Assembly: GCA_050305405.1 (NCBI GenBank)
Contig: JBNLFG010000010.1
Coordinates: 139,035-203,034 of the forward strand
DNA from: Desulfolinea sp050305405
GTDB lineage: Bacteria > Chloroflexota > Anaerolineae > Anaerolineales > Villigracilaceae
Reading direction: 5' to 3'
DNA length: 64,000 bases
Shown here: one piece after another, positions 1-7,818 of the stretch
Numbering within the stretch: the first letter of the stretch is position 1
Layout: every line of letters begins with the position of its first letter
Made by a program: the position numbers and the translations under genes
Notes under the pieces: model-generated
Databases searched by the model: none
Told to the model about the DNA's origin: nothing
Seen by the model: the letters and a program-made list of their open reading frames with translations, nothing else

Positions 1-317
1 ATGATGCCTACGATGAAGTGATTACTTTTGAAGGTACACCTCTTAAGATCACGATGGAGTTTTACGCTTTTACCGATATTTTGAACTCGTCGGATATTTC
101 GGTGGGCGATTTGGTTTATACGGAGACAGTCACGCGTGATCACTCTTCCACGCTCGAGGAGATGTTCGATAACTATATTCGCATCCCGTATAGCGAGATG
201 AAAGTTGACCCGAATCAATATATCCGCTTTGGAGCAGTGCGCGTGATCGTCGAAGCGCCCAATGGCAGCTTTGAAGACATTAGCACCTTGGTCTCGCTCT
301 ACCCCGAGCAGGAGTAG
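1..317 (+). CDS. C-terminal part of unknown protein (5' truncated)
   Basis: The reading frame is already open at base 3 and runs without interruption to the TAG at 315-317, so this is the 3' end of a gene starting before the window. About 105 residues are visible. They are mostly polar, with alternating hydrophobic residues as in a beta-sandwich, and have no membrane segment or recognised motif. The end reads LVSLYPEQE. I do not recognise the family. The downstream hydrolase begins about 60 bp later. Confidence 0.6.
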   Translation, partial: DAYDEVITFEGTPLKITMEFYAFTDILNSSDISVGDLVYTETVTRDHSSTLEEMFDNYIRIPYSEMKVDPNQYIRFGAVRVIVEAPNGSFEDISTLVSLYPEQE

Positions 318-379
318 GTCACTTCTTTTATCGACTGTTTTTGAAAAAAGAGCGATATTCGAAGAAATGGAGTGAAAAC

Positions 380-1231
380 ATGACATCACCCCGCACAAAG
401 GTAATCCTTTTAGGGACAGGCAATCCAAATCCTGACCCAAAACACTCAGGCCCGGCGGTGATGATCCTTGTGGACGAGCAGCCCTATCTTGTTGACTTTG
501 GTGCAGGTGTTGTCCGTCAGGCGGCTGCGCTTACGTCACGATATGGGGGAAAATTGGAAGAGCTTGAAATCAAGAATCTGATAATTGCTTTTCTAACCCA
601 TATGCACTCAGACCACACAGTTGGCTATCCAGATTTGATCTTAACGCCCTGGGTCATGGGAAGAAATAAACCCTTGGAAATCTATGGTCCCGATGGCATT
701 CAGGCGATGACGAAGAATATTCTGAAGGCCTATAACGATGACATCAAATATCGTTTATACGGACTTGAGCCAGCGAACAATCAGGGCTGGCGCGTGAATG
801 CACACGAGATCAGCGAAGGGTTGATTTACGAGGATGAAAAGGTGAAGGTTGAAGCTTTTCTCGTCAAACATGGGCCCTGGCCAAATGCCTATGGCTACCG
901 CTTTACCACGCCTGATAAAGTCATCGTTATCTCTGGAGATACCGCTCCCTGTGAGAGTATCATCGAATACAGTCGTGGCGCGGATATTTTGATCCACGAA
1001 GTTTATTTCAAGAAAGCCTTCGATAAGAAGGATGAATTTTGGCAAAAGTATCACGCCATTAATCACACATCCACTTACGAACTTGCAGAGCTCGCAAAGA
1101 AAACCCAGCCAACATTGCTCCTTTTGTATCACACACTTTTCTGGGGCGGCAGCGAAGAAGAGATATTGAAAGAAATCGCCGAAGATTATGATGGTCAGGT
1201 CGTTGCCGGAAACGATTTGCAGATTTTTTGA
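380..1231 (+). CDS. Metallo-beta-lactamase-fold hydrolase (RNase Z-like)
   Basis: A 283-residue MBL-fold enzyme. The metal-binding signature HMHSDHTVGYPD is near residue 70, after an N-terminal LLGTGNPNP strand-loop typical of the RNase Z/arylsulfatase-like branch. Later metal ligands are plausible in SGDTAP (about residue 186) and in the HTS and YHT motifs near the C-terminus. The ATG at 380 is chosen because GGAG lies eight bases upstream; an in-frame TTG at 341 has no ribosome site. There is no signal peptide, so it is probably cytoplasmic. It lacks a clear exosite arm, so tRNA 3' processing cannot be claimed; a small-molecule hydrolase is equally possible. Confidence 0.85.
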   Translation: MTSPRTKVILLGTGNPNPDPKHSGPAVMILVDEQPYLVDFGAGVVRQAAALTSRYGGKLEELEIKNLIIAFLTHMHSDHTVGYPDLILTPWVMGRNKPLEIYGPDGIQAMTKNILKAYNDDIKYRLYGLEPANNQGWRVNAHEISEGLIYEDEKVKVEAFLVKHGPWPNAYGYRFTTPDKVIVISGDTAPCESIIEYSRGADILIHEVYFKKAFDKKDEFWQKYHAINHTSTYELAELAKKTQPTLLLLYHTLFWGGSEEEILKEIAEDYDGQVVAGNDLQIF

Positions 1232-1290
1232 TCAATAACACGAAAAAATAAAGTTTTACGCAATCTTTATTTTCTTTTTGGTTTTCTGGG

Positions 1291-1319
1291 TTGACGTATC
1301 CTTTTCACGGTGCTAAACT
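1291..1319 (+). promoter_or_regulatory. Sigma-70-type promoter of the arg/LysW operon
   Basis: TTGACG at 1291-1296 and TAAACT at 1314-1319 are separated by 17 bp. The predicted transcription start, about 1325-1327, lies only 3-5 bases before the ATG of the leader peptide at 1330, so the leader would be translated almost leaderless. This is a pattern call with no experimental support. Confidence 0.6.
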
Positions 1320-1329
1320 CTTGCCCATC

Positions 1330-1410
1330 ATGTTAGTAAACCTTATTGTTCGTCGTCCTCGTTGTAAACACACTGACTCCCCCCTGGGAAGGTCGGGCGT
1401 TTCTGCTTGA
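1330..1410 (+). CDS. Putative arginine-rich attenuator leader peptide
   Basis: A 26-codon ORF, ATG 1330 to TGA 1408-1410, with Arg at codons 8, 9, 11 and 21 and Lys at 13; its middle reads IVRRPRCKH. It has no Shine-Dalgarno sequence, but the inferred transcript begins a few bases upstream. It is followed by a hairpin pair resembling anti-terminator and terminator, and then by argG. The arrangement (promoter, peptide rich in the end-product amino acid, alternative hairpins, biosynthetic gene) is that of ribosome-mediated attenuation, as known for trp and his leaders. Stalling at Arg codons under arginine shortage is inferred. Confidence 0.5.
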   Translation: MLVNLIVRRPRCKHTDSPLGRSGVSA

Positions 1411-1428
1411 TAGCGACGTACGAAGCAC

Positions 1429-1476
1429 ACTTTGATAGTCAAAGTCCTCCTTTCCAAAAGGAGGACTTTTTATTTT
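1429..1476 (+). terminator. Attenuator: alternative hairpins before argG
   Basis: The terminator has a perfect 10-bp stem (AAAGTCCTCC at 1441-1450 with GGAGGACTTT at 1460-1469) followed by a T-rich run to 1476. A competing hairpin, ACTTTGA (1429-1435) with TCAAAGT (1439-1445), uses the same bases 1441-1445, so the two cannot coexist. GGGAAGG (1386-1392), inside the leader ORF, could also pair with CCTTTCC (1449-1455). The argG start is 40 bp downstream, so the terminator would act on the operon rather than on the preceding gene. Confidence 0.6.
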
Positions 1477-1515
1477 GCAAATATTTAAGATTATAAAAAT
1501 ATCAAGGAGCAATAC

Positions 1516-2781
1516 ATGTCACCTGACCCTAGTCAAATCACCAAAGTCGTTCTCGCCTACTCTGGCGGACTCGACACATCCGTTATCGTGCCGTGGTTGA
1601 AAGAAAACTACGGCTGCGAAGTCGTCTGCTTTACCGCAGATGTTGGGCAAGGTCCCGAACTGGATGGGCTGGAAGAAAAAGCCCTCGCCAGCGGCGCCAG
1701 TCAACTCATCGTCCATGATATGACCGAAGAATTCGCCAGCGATTACCTGATGCCCTATCTGCGTTCCGGCGCGGTTTATGAGCGCAAGTATCTGCTCGGT
1801 ACATCCGTTGCCCGCCCCTTGATCGCCAAGCATCTTGTTGATGTGGCGCACGAAGTCGGTGCGCAAGCCATTGCGCACGGCGCAACCGGTAAAGGCAACG
1901 ATCAAGTCCGCTTTGAACTGACCGTCATGGCGCTCGATCCGCGTTTGTCCGTCATCGCCCCCTGGCGTGAATGGGACATCCGCTCACGTGAAGACGCCCT
2001 CGATTATGCTGCTGAGCGCGGCATCCCCGTGCCGAATACCAAGAAATCCATCTACAGCCGCGACCGTAACTTGTGGCATATCTCGCACGAAGGCGGCGAC
2101 CTGGAAGAGACCTGGGTTGAACCCCAAGAGTCCATGTATCTGCTTTCGGCCGCCCCCGAAAACGCGCCCGACGAAGCCCAGTATGTCGAGATTGAATTCG
2201 ATAGCGGCTACCCAATCGCGCTCAACGGGAAGAAGCTTAGTCCTGCCCAATTGCTCGCCAAGCTCAACCACATCGGTGGCGTGCATGGTATCGGGCGTGT
2301 TGATCTAGTCGAGGGTCGTCTCGTTGGCATGAAGTCGCACGGTGTCTACGAAACCCCCGGCGGCACCATCCTGATGGCTGCTCACAAAGACCTTGAATCC
2401 CTCGTTCTTGATCGCGCTACTGTCCAATACAAGGATGTAGTCGCGCTCAAATATGCTGAACTCGTCTACGACGGGCTCTGGTTCTCGCCCCTCAAGGAAG
2501 CCATCGACGCTTTTGTCGACAGCACACAAGGCCCTGTAACCGGCACCGTTCGTTTGAAGCTTTATAAAGGCAATATCATCTCGGCCGGCAGCAAAAGTCC
2601 ATTTAGCCTCTATCGCGAAGATTTCGCCACCTTTGGTCAGGAGGATGTTTACGATCAATCTGACGCCAAAGGTTTTATTACCCTTTTCGGCTTGCCGCTT
2701 AAAGTGCGTGCTCTCAATAATCTGCCTACTTCGGGCATGAACTTGCCGAAACCCGATTACAGCCGCTTTAAACGAGACTAA
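1516..2781 (+). CDS. argG: Argininosuccinate synthase
   Basis: A 421-residue cytoplasmic enzyme condensing citrulline and aspartate with ATP, the penultimate step of arginine synthesis. The N-terminal ATP-pyrophosphatase motif AYSGGLDTSV is at about residues 13-22. Family motifs GATGKGNDQVRFE (about 121) and SIYSRDRNLWHISHEG (about 178) are intact. Length is normal for the family (about 400). The start follows AAGGAG at a good distance. It is first in the long operon and separated from argH by a small palindromic repeat. An attenuator precedes it. Confidence 0.97.
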   Translation: MSPDPSQITKVVLAYSGGLDTSVIVPWLKENYGCEVVCFTADVGQGPELDGLEEKALASGASQLIVHDMTEEFASDYLMPYLRSGAVYERKYLLGTSVARPLIAKHLVDVAHEVGAQAIAHGATGKGNDQVRFELTVMALDPRLSVIAPWREWDIRSREDALDYAAERGIPVPNTKKSIYSRDRNLWHISHEGGDLEETWVEPQESMYLLSAAPENAPDEAQYVEIEFDSGYPIALNGKKLSPAQLLAKLNHIGGVHGIGRVDLVEGRLVGMKSHGVYETPGGTILMAAHKDLESLVLDRATVQYKDVVALKYAELVYDGLWFSPLKEAIDAFVDSTQGPVTGTVRLKLYKGNIISAGSKSPFSLYREDFATFGQEDVYDQSDAKGFITLFGLPLKVRALNNLPTSGMNLPKPDYSRFKRD

Positions 2782-2785
2782 CCTC

Positions 2786-2828
2786 GTAGTAAGGGCTTCA
2801 GCCCTTAAATGACTAAAGTCGTTACTAC
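2786..2828 (+). repeat. Palindromic intergenic repeat between argG and argH
   Basis: The outer arms GTAGTAA (2786-2792) and TTACTAC (2822-2828) enclose a second hairpin, AAGGGCTTCAGCCCTT. The element ends directly before the argH ribosome site (AAGGAG). It looks like a short REP-type element transcribed within the operon. Confidence 0.7.
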
Positions 2829-2840
2829 AAGGAGACCAAA

Positions 2841-4223
2841 ATGACAAACCAACCCCTCTGGCACGGACGTTTCGCCAACAAAACCAACGCAGACGCTTTC
2901 GCCCTGAACGCCTCCATCTCTTTTGATATTCGGTTGGCCGAACAGGATGTGCGCGGCTCGATCGCCTGGGCGGAAGCCATCTACAAGGCTGATGTGCTAG
3001 ATGAAACGGAACACGCCCAAATTCAGGCTGGTCTTCGTCAAATTAAGCAAGAGATTCAGTCCGACACCTTTGCCGTCAACCCCGACGACGAAGACATCCA
3101 CACCGCCGTGGAACGCCGCCTCGGTGAGATCATCGGGGCGCTCTCGGGCAAACTCCACACAGGGCGTAGCCGCAACGACCAGGTTGCCACCGATTTTCGG
3201 CTGTGGATGTTGGATCATATCCCTGCCTTGGATGCCGCACTGGTTGATTTGCAATCCGCTCTTGTAGAACGGGCAGAAGCCGATTTCGGCATGATTATGC
3301 CCGGGTACACCCATCTGCAACGGGCGCAGCCGATCTTGTTGAGCCAATGGTGGTTGTCGCACTATCCGCCCCTTAAACGGGACCAAGCCCGACTTTCAGA
3401 GTTGTCCCGCCGTGTCGCCGTCCTGCCTCTCGGATGCGGTGCATTAGCTGGTTGTCCGTATCCCATCGACAGAGTCGCACTATCCGATGCGTTGGGCTTT
3501 GACGAACCTGCGATGAACAGCCTTGATGCCGTATCCAACCGTGATTTTGCAGCAGAGTTCCTTTTCATAGCAGCGCTGATCGGCACGCACCTGAGCAAAA
3601 TTGCCGAGCAGGTGATCCTGTTTACGAGCGCCGAGTTTGGTTTCTTTGAACTCGACGACGCCTACAGCACCGGCTCGAGCCTGATGCCGCAAAAGAAAAA
3701 CGCCGACCCCTTCGAGTTGACGAGGGGCAAGGCGGGCACGCTGCTCGGCTACCTGACGGGCTTGATGGCGACGCTGAAGGGCTTGCCCTCGACCTACGAC
3801 AAGGATTTGCAGGAAGATAAGATTCCCGTTTTTGCGGCGTTCGACACACTGACGGTGATGTTGCCCGTCATCGCTGGCGCACTGCGCACGCTGACGATCA
3901 AGCCCGCCCGCATGGAAGCTGCCATCGACGCATCCATGATGGCGACCGACTTGGCGGATTACCTCGTTGAACGGGATGTTCCGTTTAGACAAGCCCATGC
4001 CATCAGCGGCGAAGTCGTGCGGGCTGGCATCGATAAGCAAAAGCCGCTCAACGAACTGACGCTTGAAGAATACCAAGCCATCAACAAAGTTTTTGATGAG
4101 AAAGTCTACGAAGTCTACGACGCGCGAGCCTCGATTGCGAAAAGAGCGGCGATTGGCGGTACTGCCCCCGATGCCGTGAAAGCGCAGATCGAACGTGCGA
4201 AGGAAGAGCTATCCAGTCTCTGA
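2841..4223 (+). CDS. argH: Argininosuccinate lyase
   Basis: A 460-residue member of the fumarase/aspartase superfamily, splitting argininosuccinate into arginine and fumarate. The N-terminus reads LWHGRFANKTN. Substrate motifs TGRSRNDQVATD (about residues 109-120) and the signature GSSLMPQKKNADPFE (about 275-289) are complete. AAGGAG precedes the ATG. The last codons and stop (SSL-TGA) coincide with the edge of palindromic element copy A, so the element has supplied or trimmed the C-terminus. It belongs to the argG-lysK operon. Confidence 0.97.
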   Translation: MTNQPLWHGRFANKTNADAFALNASISFDIRLAEQDVRGSIAWAEAIYKADVLDETEHAQIQAGLRQIKQEIQSDTFAVNPDDEDIHTAVERRLGEIIGALSGKLHTGRSRNDQVATDFRLWMLDHIPALDAALVDLQSALVERAEADFGMIMPGYTHLQRAQPILLSQWWLSHYPPLKRDQARLSELSRRVAVLPLGCGALAGCPYPIDRVALSDALGFDEPAMNSLDAVSNRDFAAEFLFIAALIGTHLSKIAEQVILFTSAEFGFFELDDAYSTGSSLMPQKKNADPFELTRGKAGTLLGYLTGLMATLKGLPSTYDKDLQEDKIPVFAAFDTLTVMLPVIAGALRTLTIKPARMEAAIDASMMATDLADYLVERDVPFRQAHAISGEVVRAGIDKQKPLNELTLEEYQAINKVFDEKVYEVYDARASIAKRAAIGGTAPDAVKAQIERAKEELSSL

Positions 4224-4326
4224 GCGGAGGACCTTGCGAAGCAAAGCATGCAGTTGAAGAGCGGCGTTATCGAATTCCGTCCTTCGACTACAGGCTCACT
4301 CCGTTCGCCTTCCGCTCAGGAACTGG
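4213..4326 (-). repeat. Palindromic element family 1, copy A
   Basis: About 114 bp beginning CCAGTCTCTGAGCGG and ending CCGCTCAGGAACTGG. The ends are imperfect inverted repeats, and inside is a second inverted pair (GTTGAAGAGCGG against CCGTCCTTCGACTAC). The orientation is opposite to copies B, D, E and F. It overlaps the argH stop codon and lies before lysW. Confidence 0.8.
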
Positions 4327-4370
4327 CAAATATTACAAAATAAACCATTTATTTATAAGGAGAAAAACCC

Positions 4371-4541
4371 ATGTCTACTGCTACTTGCCCCGAATGTGCT
4401 GCCGAATTTGAACTCGACGAAGGCACCGAAGAAAATGAGATCATCGTCTGCCCCGATTGCGGCGTTGACCTTGAAGTGACCTCCCTTGAACCCGTCACTG
4501 TCGAGCTTGCTCCGATGGAAGAGGAAGATTGGGGAGAATAG
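4371..4541 (+). CDS. lysW: LysW amino-group carrier protein
   Basis: A 56-residue protein. It has a zinc ribbon (CPEC at residues 6-9 and CPDC at 32-35), a highly acidic body and the C-terminal motif EEDWGE. In the known LysW pathway the gamma-carboxyl of the last Glu is joined by LysX to the amino group of alpha-aminoadipate or glutamate, protecting it and presenting it to LysZ, LysY, LysJ and LysK. A good ribosome site (AAGGAG) precedes the ATG. It is flanked on both sides by palindromic family-1 elements. Two LysW-like paralogues without EDWGE occur at 49952-50348. Confidence 0.95.
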   Translation: MSTATCPECAAEFELDEGTEENEIIVCPDCGVDLEVTSLEPVTVELAPMEEEDWGE

Positions 4542-4592
4542 GAATTAGATTATTAGAGAATAGAGAGTAGTGATTTGTTATTAAAGATACGT

Positions 4593-4704
4593 CCAGTTCC
4601 TGAGCGGAGCGACCGATAGGGAGCGCAGTCGAAGGACGGTATTTATAAACGCCGCTCTTCGACTACGGACTTCTCTATCGCTCAGTCCTCCGCTCAGAGA
4701 CTGG
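4593..4704 (+). repeat. Palindromic element family 1, copy B
   Basis: Begins CCAGTTCCTGAGCGG and ends CCGCTCAGAGACTGG, with the same internal GTCGAAGGACGG / CCGCTCTTCGACTAC pair as the other copies. Just outside it are AT-rich stretches that are themselves partly inverted (AGAGAGTAG near 4565, CTACTCTCT near 4718). It separates lysW from lysX. Confidence 0.8.
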
Positions 4705-4754
4705 ATATTAGCATAGACTACTCTCTCCTCTCTAATCTCTACTCTCTAAACACC

Positions 4755-5630
4755 ATGAAAAAACAACCCAAAGTCGGCGTGCTCTACTCTCGGGTACGTG
4801 TCGAAGAAAAATGGATTTTCACCGTCCTCGAGCAGCTCGGCATTGACTACGATCGCCTCGACGACCGAAAATTCTTTTTCGACATGAACAACCCCGAACC
4901 CTGGATGAAATACGACGCCATCCTTGAGCGCAGTATCAGCTACGCCCGTGGACTCTACTCAACTCGTATCCTGAATGCCTGGGGCATCCCGACCGTCAAC
5001 ACCGCCGATGTGGCTGAGATTTGCGGCAACAAACTTGCCACAGCCAGTGCATTATCAAGTGCAAATGTCCCGCAACCCGAAACCCGTGTGGCCTACACTG
5101 TCGCAGCCGCCCTCGATGCTATCGAAGAGATGGGCTATCCTGTCGTGCTCAAGCCGATGGTCGGCTCATGGGGACGTCTGCTCGCCAAGATCAACGATCG
5201 TGATGCCGCCGAAGCCGTTCTCGAACACAAGGACGTGCTCGGTTCCTACGAACATTCCATTTTCTACATTCAGGAATACGTTGACAAACCCGGTCGTGAC
5301 ATCCGTGTGCTGGTCATCAACAATGAACCCATCGCCGCCATTTATCGCCACTCCCCGCATTGGATCACCAATACCGCTCGTGGCGGCGCAGGCGAAATTT
5401 GTCCGCTCACGCCCGAACTGACCAAAATCTCCCGTGACGCAGCCATCGCCGTTGGTGGCGGCCTCCTCGCCGTGGATGTGATCGAGCATCCCGAACGAGG
5501 CTATTTGGTTAATGAAATCAATCACACCATGGAATTTCACACTGCTGCCCCGACCACTGGCGTCGATATTCCTCGTTTAATTGTCGAGTTCTTAATGAAA
5601 GTGGCTCGGCGTGAGATTGAAGTTTTATAA
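4755..5630 (+). CDS. lysX: LysW ligase, ATP-grasp (LysX/ArgX)
   Basis: A 291-residue ATP-grasp ligase of the RimK-related LysX/ArgX family. It forms the isopeptide link between the LysW C-terminal Glu and alpha-aminoadipate or glutamate. ATP-grasp motifs are visible: VVLKPMVGSWGR (about 131-142), the HSIFYIQEYV segment, and the metal-binding end YLVNEINHTMEFH. Since argG and argH share the operon and no homocitrate-pathway gene is nearby, glutamate (arginine/ornithine route) is the likelier substrate, but bifunctionality cannot be excluded. There is no strong ribosome site. Confidence 0.92.
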   Translation: MKKQPKVGVLYSRVRVEEKWIFTVLEQLGIDYDRLDDRKFFFDMNNPEPWMKYDAILERSISYARGLYSTRILNAWGIPTVNTADVAEICGNKLATASALSSANVPQPETRVAYTVAAALDAIEEMGYPVVLKPMVGSWGRLLAKINDRDAAEAVLEHKDVLGSYEHSIFYIQEYVDKPGRDIRVLVINNEPIAAIYRHSPHWITNTARGGAGEICPLTPELTKISRDAAIAVGGGLLAVDVIEHPERGYLVNEINHTMEFHTAAPTTGVDIPRLIVEFLMKVARREIEVL

Positions 5631-5637
5631 AGAAGCA

Positions 5638-5735
5638 CAGTCTCTGAGCGGAGCGGAGCGCAGTCGAAGAGCGGCTTTTGCAAGAACCGTCCTTCGACTA
5701 CAAGCTCGCTTCGCTCGCTTTCCGCTCAGGAACTG
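5638..5735 (-). repeat. Palindromic element family 1, copy C
   Basis: A shorter copy (98 bp) starting CAGTCTCTGAGCGG and ending CCGCTCAGGAACTG, in the same orientation as copy A. It fills nearly all the space between lysX and lysY/argC. Confidence 0.8.
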
Positions 5736-5750
5736 AAAAAGGAATTATTT

Positions 5751-6785
5751 ATGATAAAAGCAACCATCATCGGCGCATCGGGCTATACCGGCGGAGAACT
5801 CCTGCGCCTGCTCATTGCCCATCCCGAAGTCGACGTCGTCCAGGCGACCTCCCGCCAGAAGCTCGGCGAGTACCTCTACCAGACCCATCCCAACCTGCGC
5901 AAGCAGACCACGCTCAAGTTCACTGATCCTGCTGAACTTCTCCCCACCGATGTGCTTTTCCTCGCCCTCCCGCACGGGCAGGCGCAGCACAATATCGAGA
6001 AGTACGCCGAAGTCGCCGAGCATATCGTCGATCTTTCCGCCGATTTTCGGCTGCGGGATGCCGCCCTTTACAAGAAGTGGTACGGCGAAGATCACGCCGC
6101 CCCCGAATGGCTGGATAAATTCGTCTACGGATTGCCCGAGCTTTATCGGGATGAACTGAAGACTGCCAAATACGTCAGTGGAGTCGGATGCAACGCCACC
6201 GCTACCAATTTGGGCTTGCTCCCGTTAGTGAAGGCTGGATTGTTAGATGAGAGCAAACCGATAATCGCCGAACTCAAGGTTGGTTCATCCGAAGGCGGTG
6301 CATCGCCGAATGCTGGCTCCCATCATCCTGAACGGAGCAGCACCGTCCGCACCTATGCTCCCTATGGGCATCGCCACACCGCCGAAGTGATCCAGGAATC
6401 GGGCTTCACAGATGTCACCTTAACGATGACCTCTGTCGGGCTGGTGCGGGGCGCCCTCGCAACTGTCCACGCTACCGTCAAAGATGGGGTTGCCCTAAAA
6501 GATCTCTGGAAAGCGTACCGCGCAGTCCAATCCGAAAACCCCTTCATTCGTGTCGTCAAAGAACGGCGGGGCGTCTACCGCGTCCCCGAACCGAAGATTT
6601 TGGCTGGCTCGAACTACGCCGACATCGGCTTCGATCTGAACCCAGAAACGGGCCACGTCATCTCGATCTGCGCCATCGACAACCTGATGAAGGGCGCTTC
6701 TGGCTCGGCTGTCCAAAGCATGAATTTGATGCTGGGTTTTGAAGAAACACTGGGTCTTGAATTTATGGGCTTGCACCCGATTTAA
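5751..6785 (+). CDS. lysY: LysW-gamma-glutamyl/aminoadipyl phosphate reductase (LysY/ArgC family)
   Basis: A 344-residue NADPH-dependent semialdehyde dehydrogenase of the ArgC/LysY family. The Rossmann motif IIGASGYTGGELLRLL is at residues 6-21. The nucleophilic cysteine is in GVGCNATATN (about 146), and HPERSSTV carries the conserved His loop. It reduces the acyl phosphate made by LysZ on the LysW-bound substrate. The position between lysX and lysZ supports the LysW-bound rather than the acetylated substrate. AAAGGA lies upstream. Length is as in the family. Confidence 0.93.
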   Translation: MIKATIIGASGYTGGELLRLLIAHPEVDVVQATSRQKLGEYLYQTHPNLRKQTTLKFTDPAELLPTDVLFLALPHGQAQHNIEKYAEVAEHIVDLSADFRLRDAALYKKWYGEDHAAPEWLDKFVYGLPELYRDELKTAKYVSGVGCNATATNLGLLPLVKAGLLDESKPIIAELKVGSSEGGASPNAGSHHPERSSTVRTYAPYGHRHTAEVIQESGFTDVTLTMTSVGLVRGALATVHATVKDGVALKDLWKAYRAVQSENPFIRVVKERRGVYRVPEPKILAGSNYADIGFDLNPETGHVISICAIDNLMKGASGSAVQSMNLMLGFEETLGLEFMGLHPI

Positions 6786-6793
6786 GGAACAGC

Positions 6794-6910
6794 CCAGCTC
6801 CTGAGCGGAGGACTTTGCGAAGCAAAGGACGCAGTCGAAGGACGGCATCTGCAAACACCGCTCTTCGACTACGCATCTCACTCACGTTCGATGCTCCGCT
6901 CAGAGACTGG
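6794..6910 (+). repeat. Palindromic element family 1, copy D
   Basis: About 117 bp, beginning CCAGCTCCTGAGCGG and ending CCGCTCAGAGACTGG, in the orientation of copy B. It contains the extra segment GGACTTTGCGAAGCAAAGGA, close to one in copy A, showing that two length variants exist. It lies between lysY and lysZ. Confidence 0.8.
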
Positions 6911-6929
6911 ATGCTTTTAGGAAATAAAA

Positions 6930-7745
6930 ATGACCAACTCAATTACTGTTGTTAAATTAGGCGGCACCGAAGGTGTGGATTTCTCCGCTATCGCCCGAGA
7001 CGCCGCAAAAATGATCGCCGAAGGGCAAAAGCTCGTGCTCGCACACGGTGGTTCTGCCGAAGCGAACGCCCTCGGCGAAGCGGTCGGCAAACCGCCCCGC
7101 TTTGTGACATCGCCCTCGGGTTACACCTCCCGCTACACTAACCGTGAGACCCTCGAAGTCTTTGCGATGGCGGTCAACGGGAAGGTGAATACTTTTCTCG
7201 TTGAGCAACTCCAAATGCTTGGCGTGAACGCCCTCGGTCTCAGCGGCGTGGACGGTGGTTTGCTGAAAGCAAAACGCAAATCCGCCATCCGTATTGTTGA
7301 GAATGGCAAACGCAAAATGCTCAAGGACGATTACACCGGCAAGATCAACGCCGTGAACGCCGACCTGCTCAACACTTTGCTGGATGCGGGCTATGTCCCC
7401 GTCGTAGCGCCACTGGCAATGAGCGAAAAAGGCGAAGCCCTCAACGTCGACGCCGACCGAGCCGCTGCCGAAATCGCTGGCGCACTCAACGCCGATACGC
7501 TTATGTTGCTCACCGCTGTTCCTGGTTTGATGTCCAATTTCCCAGACGAAAGTACACTTATTAAAGAAGTCCCCGTTGCTGGCATCGAAAAAGCCCTCGA
7601 CTACGCCGAAGGACGCATGAAGAAAAAAGTCCTCGGTGCACAAGAAGCCCTGCAAGGTGGTGTTGGGCAAGTGATTATTGCTGATGGGCGGGTTGAGAAT
7701 CCAATCAGTAACGCGCTTCAAGGAAACGGCACGATTATTGGCTAG
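6930..7745 (+). CDS. lysZ: LysW-glutamate/aminoadipate kinase (LysZ)
   Basis: A 271-residue amino-acid kinase-fold enzyme phosphorylating the free carboxyl of the LysW-bound substrate. The N-terminal VVKLGGTEG phosphate loop, VLAHGGSAEA substrate loop (about residues 37-46) and the ending QGNGTIIG match the LysZ/ArgB family. GGAAA lies upstream of the ATG. It follows element D and precedes lysJ by 73 bp. That gap holds ACGCAATACG-type direct repeats common in this genome. Confidence 0.93.
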   Translation: MTNSITVVKLGGTEGVDFSAIARDAAKMIAEGQKLVLAHGGSAEANALGEAVGKPPRFVTSPSGYTSRYTNRETLEVFAMAVNGKVNTFLVEQLQMLGVNALGLSGVDGGLLKAKRKSAIRIVENGKRKMLKDDYTGKINAVNADLLNTLLDAGYVPVVAPLAMSEKGEALNVDADRAAAEIAGALNADTLMLLTAVPGLMSNFPDESTLIKEVPVAGIEKALDYAEGRMKKKVLGAQEALQGGVGQVIIADGRVENPISNALQGNGTIIG

Positions 7746-7818
7746 TATTTCGTAATGGTTACCCATTATCAAGGTCATTACGCAACACGTAATACGCTTT
7801 ACGCATTGAAAGGCTTTT

